Positions 1 through 6,293 of a stretch of DNA of 6,695 nt are shown piece after piece. The stretch is from Oribacterium sp. Lineage in GTDB: Bacteria; Bacillota_A; Clostridia; Lachnospirales; Lachnospiraceae. Numbering within the stretch: the first letter of the stretch is position 1; each line of letters begins with the position of its first letter. The position numbers were made by a program, and so were the translations under genes. The notes below the pieces were generated by a model that searched no databases, was not told the origin of the DNA, and worked only from the letters and a program-made list of their open reading frames with translations. The stretch covers positions 1-6,695 of the forward strand of contig SFND01000036.1 of NCBI GenBank assembly GCA_004554245.1, in the 5' to 3' direction.

Positions 1-167
1 TGATCGGCTTTAATCCGAAGTATCTCGTGGATGCACTTCGTGCGATCGAGGATGAGGAGGTCACGATCTACATGTCGATTCCTCGTTCTCCGTGCTTCAT
101 CCGTGATGATAAGAAGACGTACAATTACATGATTCTGCCGGTAAACTTTAACGCAGACGCATATTGA
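1..167 (+). CDS. dnaN: DNA polymerase III sliding clamp (beta subunit), C-terminal end only
   Basis: The window opens inside this gene; the reading frame begins at base 3 and gives 54 residues before a TGA stop at 165-167. The segment matches the end of the third clamp domain: YLVDALRAI, then a conserved SPCFIRDD turn, then the closing strand MILPVNF. Intact DnaN proteins are about 365-380 residues, so roughly 85% lies upstream. The protein is a ring-shaped homodimer that tethers DNA polymerase III to DNA and binds partner proteins through a hydrophobic pocket to which the C-terminal tail contributes. After the usual LPV ending there are six extra residues (NFNADAY region), a short tail with no obvious meaning. 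Its position just before recF and gyrBA is the classic order near the replication origin, and dnaA is expected upstream. Identification is secure from family motifs and context; the start cannot be seen. Confidence 0.95.
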   Translation, partial: IGFNPKYLVDALRAIEDEEVTIYMSIPRSPCFIRDDKKTYNYMILPVNFNADAY

Positions 168-170
168 ATA

Positions 171-211
171 AATGCATAATTATACATAAATCAGATTTAT
201 AATTATGTATT
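171..211 (+). repeat. AT-rich inverted repeat just after dnaN
   Basis: Bases 171-184 (AATGCATAATTATA) can pair with 198-211 (TATAATTATGTATT) over 14 positions with one G-U pair, around a 13-nt loop. It starts 4 nt after the dnaN stop. No T-run follows (the next bases are ATGAAAAAG), so it is not a standard intrinsic terminator; it could slow or stabilise dnaN mRNA 3' ends. The right arm contains a perfect TATAAT at 198-203 but no acceptable -35 at 16-18 nt upstream, so a recF promoter here is possible but weak. Confidence 0.55.
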
Positions 212-232
212 ATGAAAAAGATGACACGATAC

Positions 233-281
233 TGATGTGCCCGCCACACAGACATCATAGGGATCTGACGCCCTGTGGGCG
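233..281 (+). repeat. Two small hairpins upstream of recF
   Basis: TGATGT at 233-238 is complementary to ACATCA at 252-257. CGCCC at 269-273 is complementary to GGGCG at 277-281 with a TGT loop. The second hairpin holds the in-frame GTG at 275-277 in its loop and right arm. Neither is followed by a T-run. They may simply structure the recF leader; the function is not evident from sequence. Confidence 0.4.
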
Positions 282-301
282 CTGCTCTCGCGTGCTATAG
301 A

Positions 302-1420
302 ATGATAATTGAAACACTGGAATTAAAGAATTACAGAAATTATGACCATCTGAAGTTAGAGCTGAGTCCCGGAACGAATATTTTTTTCGGCGACAATGCA
401 CAGGGAAAAACCAATGTACTCGAAGCCATCTTCCTGGCCTGTACATCGAAATCCTACCGGATCACCCATGACCGGGATCTGATCCAGTTCGGTCATGATG
501 AAGCACATATCAAGATGGAGACACGGAAACGCAAGGTTCCCTACCGTGTTGATATGCACTTGAAAAATAATAAACCGAAGGGCATCGCCATCGATGAGAT
601 TCCGATTCGTCATGCCTCGGAACTCTTCGGTATCGCGAACGTCGTCTGCTTCAGTCCGGAGGATCTCAGTCTCATCAAGGATGGACCGGCGCTTCGGCGC
701 CGCTTTATGGACCTTGAGCTCTGCCAGCTGGATAAGGTGTACCTGTATCATCTGGCTCGGTATAATCGAACACTCAATCAGCGGAACAAGCTGCTGAAGG
801 ATATGATCATGCGTCCGGTCCTGGCCGATACCCTGCCGGTATGGAATGAACAGCTCTGCCTCTATGGCGAGCAGGTCATCACCATCCGGGAGAAGTTCAT
901 CCAGGAGCTTCAGAGTATCATCGGTCGCATCCATCACCAGCTGACCGGAGGTGTCGAGGAGCTCAGCATCAGCTACGATCGAAATGTCGCAGCGGAAAAT
1001 TTCGCCACGGCGCTCGAGCGAAGCTGTGAACAGGAAAAACGCCAGCATCTGACACTGGTCGGACCACATCGTGATGACCTCTGCTTTACGATCGATGGGA
1101 AGGATATCCGAAAATTCGGATCGCAGGGTCAGCAGCGGACGGCAGCACTGGCGCTGAAGCTGAGTGAGATCGAGCTCGTGCGACAGCGCATCGAGGATCA
1201 TCCGATTCTGCTGCTCGATGATGTATTGTCGGAGCTGGATTCGAAGAGACAGAATTATCTCCTCGATCTTCTCTCTGATACGCAGAACATCATCACCTGT
1301 ACCGGACTCGATGAGTTCGTCAATCATCGTTTTCATATCGATGAGCTCTTCCATGTGGTCAATGGAACGGCGACGAAAATTGAAAATCTGAAGACGCTGT
1401 ACAGCACGTCAGAAAAATAA
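302..1420 (+). CDS. recF: DNA replication and repair protein RecF
   Basis: This encodes a 372-residue SMC/ABC-type ATPase, close to the usual 360-375. RecF acts with RecO and RecR in the cytoplasm to load RecA on single-stranded gaps and helps restart stalled forks. The opening IIETLELKNYRNY is the family's first strand. Walker A is GDNAQGKT at residues 30-37. The RecF-typical block FSPEDLSLIKDGPALRRR lies near 117-134, GPHRDD at 254-259, the ABC signature SQGQQR at 274-279, and Walker B with the D-loop (ILLLDDVLSELD) at 302-313. All nucleotide-binding elements are intact. I chose the ATG at 302 because family members start there; an in-frame GTG at 275 would add nine residues unlike any RecF end. 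Neither start has a good Shine-Dalgarno sequence; the nearest candidate, AGGG at 259-262, is 12 nt before the GTG. The small S4-domain gene often found between dnaN and recF in Firmicutes is absent. Confidence 0.96.
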   Translation: MIIETLELKNYRNYDHLKLELSPGTNIFFGDNAQGKTNVLEAIFLACTSKSYRITHDRDLIQFGHDEAHIKMETRKRKVPYRVDMHLKNNKPKGIAIDEIPIRHASELFGIANVVCFSPEDLSLIKDGPALRRRFMDLELCQLDKVYLYHLARYNRTLNQRNKLLKDMIMRPVLADTLPVWNEQLCLYGEQVITIREKFIQELQSIIGRIHHQLTGGVEELSISYDRNVAAENFATALERSCEQEKRQHLTLVGPHRDDLCFTIDGKDIRKFGSQGQQRTAALALKLSEIELVRQRIEDHPILLLDDVLSELDSKRQNYLLDLLSDTQNIITCTGLDEFVNHRFHIDELFHVVNGTATKIENLKTLYSTSEK

Positions 1421-1521
1421 AATGCGTGTATGCATACCTTTCCGTGGTCTGTATCACGACAGGATAGTAAAAAATGCAGTTTCCTGCTGTTCCAGGCGGG
1501 TAGTCAAAGGAGAAAGCTTCA
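1421..1521 (+). other. recF-gyrB intergenic gap
   Basis: This 101-nt gap contains a perfect 10-bp palindrome GTATGCATAC at 1428-1437 and a short GCAG/CTGC hairpin at 1476-1487. I found no convincing -35/-10 pair and no terminator with a T-run, so readthrough from recF into gyrB is the simplest reading. A weak supercoiling-sensitive gyrB promoter cannot be excluded. The 3' end carries the gyrB ribosome binding site. Confidence 0.5.
1506..1512 (+). promoter_or_regulatory. Ribosome binding site of gyrB
   Basis: AAAGGAG lies 9 nt before the ATG at 1522. It is a strong Shine-Dalgarno match and fixes that start, which gives an N-terminal extension longer than in many GyrB proteins. Confidence 0.85.
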
Positions 1522-3492
1522 ATGGCAATAGAAAAAAATGAAAATGAAGATCTGCAGCGTGAAGAGGAGCTCATGAAGGGCTCGCCTGATTACAGCGCAG
1601 ATCAGATTCAGATTCTGGAAGGACTCGAAGCAGTTCGGAAGAGACCTGGCATGTATATCGGCAGCACCTCCATCCGTGGTCTCCATCATCTCGTCTATGA
1701 GATCGTGGACAACTCCGTTGATGAGGCGCTGGCGGGTTTCTGCGACAGCATCACCGTCACCATCGAGAAGGATAATTCCATCACTGTACAGGATGACGGT
1801 CGAGGCATTCCGGTCGACATTCAGAAGAAGGCCGGTAAGCCGGCACTCGAGGTCGTCTTCACCGTCCTGCATGCAGGTGGTAAGTTCGGCGGCTCCGGCT
1901 ATAAGGTATCCGGTGGTCTCCATGGCGTCGGCGCGTCCGTCGTCAATGCTCTCTCAATCTGGCTCGAGGTTTCTGTCTACAAGGGCGGAAAGATCTACAA
2001 CATGAAGTTCGAGCGCGGTAAAGTGGTACAGCCGATGACCGTCATCGGTGAGTGCGATGAGCGTCAGCATGGAACGAAGGTTCATTTCCTTCCGGATCCG
2101 GAAATCTTTGAAGAGACCGTATATGATTACGATACCCTGAAGGTTCGTCTCCGTGAGACGGCCTTCCTCACGAAGGCGCTGAAAATCACACTGATCGATG
2201 CGCGTGAAGGCAAGGAGCAGGAAAAGACCTTCCACTACGAGGGTGGTATCAAGGAGTTCGTACAGTATCTCAACAAGGGCAAGGAGCCACTGTATCCGGA
2301 CGTCATCTACTGTGAGGGCGAGCGTGATCATGTGTTCGTCGAGGTCGCGATGCAGCACAACGACTCCTATACCGAGAATACCTATACCTTCGTCAATAAC
2401 ATCAATACCCCGGAGGGTGGAACCCACCTCACCGGTTTTAAAAACGCGATCACGAAGACCTTTAATGATTATGCCCGCAGTAATAAGCTCCTGAAGGAAT
2501 CGGAGCCGAATCTGAGTGGTGATGATATCCGTGAGGGTCTCACGACCGTGATTTCGGTAAAAATCGAGGATCCGCAGTTCGAAGGACAGACCAAGCAGAA
2601 GCTCGGAAACTCCGAGGCGCAGACCGCGGTTCAGAACATCGTCGGTGAGCAGCTCACCTACTATCTCGAGCAGAACCCGAGCGTGGCGCGTGCCATCTGT
2701 GAGAAGTCTGTACTCGCCCAGCGTGCGCGTGCAGCGGCACGTCGTGCACGTGATCTTACGAGAAGAAAGTCGGCGCTCGATGGTGTCGGTCTTCCGGGCA
2801 AGCTCGTCGACTGTAACTCGAAGGATCCGAATGAGTGTGAGATCTTCATCGTCGAGGGAGACTCTGCACTGGGACCTGCGAAGGATGGACGAAATGTACA
2901 TACCCAGGCGGTGCTGCCACTGCGTGGTAAGGTACTGAATGTGCAGAAGGCGCGCCTCGACCGTGTATATGCGAACGAGGAAATCAAGGGTATGATCACC
3001 GCCTTCGGTACCGGCATCAACGAAGACTTCGATATCTCGAAGCTTCGCTATAACAAGATCATCATCATGACGGATGCCGATGTCGATGGTGCACATATCG
3101 CGACCCTCATGCTGACCTTTATTTACAACTTCATGCCGGAGCTGATCAAGCAGGGGCATGTATACCTGGCACAGCCACCACTTTTTAATATCACGAAGAA
3201 CAAGAAGCACTACTATGCTTACTCCGACGAGGAGTACCAGGATATCCTGAAGCAGATCGGTGCCGAGGGTACGGATGTATCCCGCTTCAAGGGACTCGGT
3301 GAGATGGATACAGAGGAGCTCGCAGAGACCACCATGGATCCGGAAACCAGAACGCTTCTTCGTGTGAATATGAATGATGATGATCGTGCAGATCTCGACG
3401 TCACATTCACCACGCTGATGGGCGATCAGGTCGAACCAAGACGTGAATTCATCGAAGAGAACGCGAAGTATGTCACGAATCTCGATGTCTGA
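1522..3492 (+). CDS. gyrB: DNA gyrase subunit B (ATPase and TOPRIM subunit)
   Basis: A 656-residue GyrB; B. subtilis GyrB is about 638, the difference being mostly a charged N-terminal extension (residues 1-24). It binds ATP and, with GyrA, drives negative supercoiling. GHKL ATPase motifs: RKRPGMYIGST (39-49), catalytic Glu60 and Asn64 in EIVDNSVDEALAG, DDGRGIP (91-97), GGLHGVGASVVNAL (131-144), NTPEGGTHL (295-303) and the QTK loop at 356-358. The TOPRIM domain has Glu445 and the metal-binding Asp518, Asp520 and Asp522. The tail VEPRREFIEENAKY is the family ending. Oddities: EGDSALGPAK (445-454) replaces the usual EGDSAGGSAK; RNV at 457-459 replaces R(D/N)R; Lys154 stands at the position of the coumarin-contact Arg (E. 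coli Arg136); Ala601 replaces the conserved Trp of QLWETTMDP. Catalytic residues are intact, so the enzyme should be active. The strong RBS supports the start; gyrA follows 26 nt after the stop. Confidence 0.97.
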   Translation: MAIEKNENEDLQREEELMKGSPDYSADQIQILEGLEAVRKRPGMYIGSTSIRGLHHLVYEIVDNSVDEALAGFCDSITVTIEKDNSITVQDDGRGIPVDIQKKAGKPALEVVFTVLHAGGKFGGSGYKVSGGLHGVGASVVNALSIWLEVSVYKGGKIYNMKFERGKVVQPMTVIGECDERQHGTKVHFLPDPEIFEETVYDYDTLKVRLRETAFLTKALKITLIDAREGKEQEKTFHYEGGIKEFVQYLNKGKEPLYPDVIYCEGERDHVFVEVAMQHNDSYTENTYTFVNNINTPEGGTHLTGFKNAITKTFNDYARSNKLLKESEPNLSGDDIREGLTTVISVKIEDPQFEGQTKQKLGNSEAQTAVQNIVGEQLTYYLEQNPSVARAICEKSVLAQRARAAARRARDLTRRKSALDGVGLPGKLVDCNSKDPNECEIFIVEGDSALGPAKDGRNVHTQAVLPLRGKVLNVQKARLDRVYANEEIKGMITAFGTGINEDFDISKLRYNKIIIMTDADVDGAHIATLMLTFIYNFMPELIKQGHVYLAQPPLFNITKNKKHYYAYSDEEYQDILKQIGAEGTDVSRFKGLGEMDTEELAETTMDPETRTLLRVNMNDDDRADLDVTFTTLMGDQVEPRREFIEENAKYVTNLDV

Positions 3493-3505
3493 TATTAGTG
3501 AATTC

Positions 3506-3510
3506 GGAGG
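3506..3510 (+). promoter_or_regulatory. Ribosome binding site of gyrA that decides its start
   Basis: GGAGG lies 8 nt before the TTG at 3519, an ideal spacing. It lies inside the reading frame that would begin at the GTG at 3498, which itself has no Shine-Dalgarno. This points to TTG as the real start. Confidence 0.85.
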
Positions 3511-3518
3511 ATAAAATT

Positions 3519-6047
3519 TTGGAACCAAATGTTTTTGATAAGGTCCAGGATGTAGATCTCAAGAAGACGATGGAAAACTCGTATATCGATTATGCGATGA
3601 GTGTCATCGTATCGAGAGCGATTCCGGATGTCCGGGATGGTCTGAAACCGGTTCAGCGCCGTGTACTCTATTCACTGCAGTCACTCGGTGTAACCCCGGA
3701 TAAGAAAACGAAGAAGTGTGCCACCATCGTCGGTGAGTGTATGGGTAAATTCCATCCGCATGGTGACTCCTCGATTTATGGTGCCCTGGTTTATATGGGA
3801 CAGAGCTGGTCGATGCGCCATGTACTGGTCGATAAGCAGGGAAACTTCGGTTCGGACGACGGCGACTCTCCTGCCGCTATGCGTTATACCGAGGCGAAGA
3901 TGTCGAAGCTGGCCGGTGAGATGCTCGCCGGCATCAATAAGGACACCGTTGACTTCATGCCGAACTTCTCCAACGAGTACGACGAGCCGACGGTGCTGCC
4001 GGCGAAGTTCCCGAATCTGATCGTGAACGGTGCCACCGGTATCGCGGTCGGCATGGCAACGAACATCCCGCCACATAATCTCCGGGAGGTCATTCGTGCG
4101 GTGGACCTCATCATTGACAATCGCATAAAGGATCAGGAAACGACCCTGGAGGATATCATGAAGGTAATCCCGGGGCCTGATTTTCCGACCGGTGGGATCA
4201 TCCTCGGCCACAAGGGCATCGAGGAGGCCTACCGTACAGGACGTGGCAAGATCAAGCTTCGTGCCGTATGTGAGATCGAACCGATGCAGAACGGAAAGCA
4301 TCGCATCGTGGTGAAGGAGCTTCCGTACCTCGTCTACCGTTCGAGGGTCATCGAAAATATCGCAAATCTGGTCAAGGATAAGAAAATCGACGGCATCACG
4401 TATATCAACGACGCCTCCGGTAAGGGCTCCACAGCGAAGATCAACATCGAGCTTCGAAAGGATGTAAACCCGAATGTCATCCTGAACCAGCTTTATAAGC
4501 ATACCCAGCTTCAGACCACCTTCGGTGTCATCATGCTCTGTATCGTGAACGGCGAGCCGAAGATCCTGAACCTCCAGCAGGTTCTCGACGAGTATCTGAA
4601 GCATCAGGTCAATGTCTTCACCAGACGCACGAAGTATGATCTGAATAAGGCGCAGGAGCGTGCGCATATCTTAGAGGCACTCCTCGTCGCTGTCGATCAT
4701 ATCGATGAGATCGTGCATACCATTCGTGCGGCTGCGAACACGGAGCAGGCGAAGCTGGATCTCTCCGCGAAGTTCGGCTTCGATGAAGGACAGGCACAGG
4801 CCATCGTAGACATGCGTCTGCGTGCCCTGACCGGTCTCGAGCGCGACAAGCTGAAGGATGAGTACGACGAACTCGAAAAGAAAATCGCATACTACAACGA
4901 GATTCTCGGTGATCCGAAGAAGATGCTCGGTGTAATCAAGAGTGAGATCGATGTTATCGCAGATAAGTATGCAGATGATCGTCTCACGAAGTTCGGCTAT
5001 GACGATTCCATCGAGGATGAGGATCTGATTCCGGATGATGATATCGTGATTGCGGCGACCAGACTCGGTTACGTGAAGCGTATGTCACCGGAGAACTTCA
5101 AGCAGCAGAACCGTGGCGGTAAGGGGATCAAGGGCATGCAGACCATCAATGATGACATCATCGAGGATCTGTTCATGGCGACGAATCACCACTACATCAT
5201 GTTCTTTACAAACACCGGACGCTGCTTCCGCATCAAGGCGTATAATATCCCGGAGGCATCCCGTACCTCCCGTGGTACGGCACTCGTGAATCTCCTGCAG
5301 CTTGGATCAGATGAGCATGTCACCGCCAGCTTTGCGCTGACGGATGATTATCCATCCTCCGATCAGTATCTCCTGCTTGCGACGAAGAACGGTATGGTGA
5401 AGAAGACCCCGATTGCGGATTATGCGAACATCCGTAAGACCGGTCTCATCGCGATGACGCTGCGGGACGATGACCAGCTCATCGAAGCGAAGCTGATCGA
5501 TGCAGGTGAAGATGTCATGATCGGTACCCGGAATGGTATGGCGATCCGCTTTAACGAGTCGGATGTTCGGGTGACCGGTCGAAGCTCGATGGGTGTACGC
5601 GGTATCAGCCTCGATGCAGATGATGAGGTCATCGGCATGCAGAAGCTCAGCCAGGGTGACTATGTGCTGGTCGTATCTGAAAAGGGTATGGGCAAGCTGA
5701 CCCATGCCGATGAGTTCAAGGCTCAAAAACGTGGAGGTAAGGGTCTGCACTGCTATCGCATCACAGAAAAGACCGGTAAGCTCGTCGGCTTCAAGCTGAC
5801 CTCGAAGGAACGCGAGATCATGCTGATCACGAATGAAGGTGTTATCATCCGTATGTCGCTGAAGGATGCGAAGGATATCGGGCGTAATACCTCCGGTGTG
5901 AAGTTTATGAACATCGATCCAGATTCCGATACCGTGATCGCATCGATCGCGAAGGTACGTGAATCGACGACCGAGGCCTATGAGGCAGAGCTCGCGGAGA
6001 CCGAAGCGGTTCCAGAGGATACGGAAGACGCTGGAGAGGATAACTGA
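3519..6047 (+). CDS. gyrA: DNA gyrase subunit A (DNA breakage-reunion subunit)
   Basis: An 842-residue GyrA starting at TTG 3519 (MEPNVFDKV); numbering below uses that start. An in-frame GTG at 3498 would add seven residues but lacks a ribosome binding site. GyrA cleaves both DNA strands through Tyr123 in AAMRYTEAKM, passes a second duplex and reseals. The winged-helix block has DGLKPVQRRVLY (40-51) and HPHGD (79-83); GATGIAVGMATNIPPHN (171-187) and the coiled-coil region with LRALTGLERDKL follow. The C-terminal wrapping domain (from about 505) carries the GyrA box QNRGGKG at 530-536, which marks gyrase rather than topoisomerase IV, and a second box-like QKRGGKG at 736-742. The tail from about 820 is rich in Glu and Asp. 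Oddities: the quinolone-determining region reads SSIYGALVYMGQ, with Gly88 at the E. coli Asp87 position and Tyr92 for the conserved Arg, and VDKQGNFGSDDGD follows. Probably translated from the gyrB transcript. Confidence 0.97.
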   Translation: MEPNVFDKVQDVDLKKTMENSYIDYAMSVIVSRAIPDVRDGLKPVQRRVLYSLQSLGVTPDKKTKKCATIVGECMGKFHPHGDSSIYGALVYMGQSWSMRHVLVDKQGNFGSDDGDSPAAMRYTEAKMSKLAGEMLAGINKDTVDFMPNFSNEYDEPTVLPAKFPNLIVNGATGIAVGMATNIPPHNLREVIRAVDLIIDNRIKDQETTLEDIMKVIPGPDFPTGGIILGHKGIEEAYRTGRGKIKLRAVCEIEPMQNGKHRIVVKELPYLVYRSRVIENIANLVKDKKIDGITYINDASGKGSTAKINIELRKDVNPNVILNQLYKHTQLQTTFGVIMLCIVNGEPKILNLQQVLDEYLKHQVNVFTRRTKYDLNKAQERAHILEALLVAVDHIDEIVHTIRAAANTEQAKLDLSAKFGFDEGQAQAIVDMRLRALTGLERDKLKDEYDELEKKIAYYNEILGDPKKMLGVIKSEIDVIADKYADDRLTKFGYDDSIEDEDLIPDDDIVIAATRLGYVKRMSPENFKQQNRGGKGIKGMQTINDDIIEDLFMATNHHYIMFFTNTGRCFRIKAYNIPEASRTSRGTALVNLLQLGSDEHVTASFALTDDYPSSDQYLLLATKNGMVKKTPIADYANIRKTGLIAMTLRDDDQLIEAKLIDAGEDVMIGTRNGMAIRFNESDVRVTGRSSMGVRGISLDADDEVIGMQKLSQGDYVLVVSEKGMGKLTHADEFKAQKRGGKGLHCYRITEKTGKLVGFKLTSKEREIMLITNEGVIIRMSLKDAKDIGRNTSGVKFMNIDPDSDTVIASIAKVRESTTEAYEAELAETEAVPEDTEDAGEDN

Positions 6048-6059
6048 AGCCATCTTACC

Positions 6060-6092
6060 AGAGGGAGCACATCTATATGATGTGCTCCCTCT
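6060..6092 (+). terminator. Hairpin terminator of the gyrBA transcript
   Basis: AGAGGGAGCACATC (6060-6073) pairs perfectly over 14 bp with GATGTGCTCCCTCT (6079-6092) around a TATAT loop, 12 nt after the gyrA stop. The following bases, CTTCTATCTCT, are pyrimidine-rich but not a true T-run. It is a very stable stem with a weak tail, so it probably ends most gyrase transcripts with some leakage and protects their 3' ends. Confidence 0.8.
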
Positions 6093-6176
6093 CTTCTATC
6101 TCTACAAGCTCTCGTTCAGGCAGGATGACAGCCGCAAAATGGCGAATTTCCGTCGAAAATAAAGGTAAAAAGCGGG

Positions 6177-6205
6177 TTGACATCATGTAAATTTATTGGT
6201 AATAT
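6177..6205 (+). promoter_or_regulatory. Promoter of the tRNA-Ser transcript
   Basis: A perfect -35 TTGACA (6177-6182) and -10 TAATAT (6200-6205, 4 of 6) are separated by 17 nt. A run of A-rich sequence (about 6153-6172, GAAAATAAAGGTAAAAAG) precedes the -35 and resembles an UP element. Predicted transcription starts at G6211-G6212, about 82 nt before the tRNA. In B. subtilis, rRNA promoters that start with G respond to GTP level; the same here would be inference. Confidence 0.8.
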
Positions 6206-6211
6206 AGCTAG

Positions 6212-6236
6212 GCATCCTTAAAAGGGTGCTTTTATT
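6212..6236 (+). terminator. Terminator-like hairpin at the tRNA transcript's 5' end
   Basis: GCATCCT (6212-6218) pairs with AGGGTGC (6223-6229) over 7 bp with one G-U pair, loop TAAA, followed by TTTTATT (6230-6236). The form is that of a short intrinsic terminator. It coincides with the predicted start of the promoter immediately upstream, so it would stop readthrough coming from gyrA, or act as a 5' hairpin or early attenuator on the tRNA transcript. Confidence 0.55.
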
Positions 6237-6291
6237 AACCATTTTCCCGGTTTGAGATGATTCATCTCCCTTGGCAGGGATCGAGGTTAAT
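6234..6291 (+). repeat. Nested hairpin leader in front of the tRNA
   Basis: Outer arms ATTAACC (6234-6240) and GGTTAAT (6285-6291) are perfect complements. Inside, TCCC (6245-6248) can pair with GGGA (6277-6280), and GAGATG (6254-6259) with CATCTC (6263-6268). A competing stem TCCCT (6267-6271)/AGGGA (6276-6280) is also possible. The fold ends 2 nt before the first tRNA base. It may present the tRNA 5' end to RNase P or have a regulatory role; it lacks T-box motifs. Confidence 0.45.
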
Positions 6292-6293
6292 TT

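Noticed and set aside
180..188. DnaA-box-like TTATACATA
   Set aside because: One mismatch to TTATNCACA, isolated, and inside an AT-rich inverted repeat where such matches occur by chance; no cluster of boxes supports an origin here.
275..301. Nine-residue upstream extension of RecF from GTG 275
   Set aside because: The extra residues are unlike RecF N-termini, and the family start coincides with ATG 302; the GTG also sits in a small hairpin.
1954..3528. 524-codon antisense open frame opposite gyrB
   Set aside because: It is in register with gyrB and explained by avoidance of TTA, CTA and TCA; no ribosome site, and the translation resembles no recognised family. The same holds for the antisense frames at 356-1354, 3681-4667 and 5307-6053.
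5959..6162. 67-codon + strand open frame overlapping the gyrA end and terminator
   Set aside because: It runs out of frame through gyrA and then through the terminator hairpin; no ribosome site and no recognisable protein.
6234..6291. T-box riboswitch before the tRNA
   Set aside because: No T-box consensus, specifier loop or downstream aminoacyl gene; the element precedes a tRNA gene itself.
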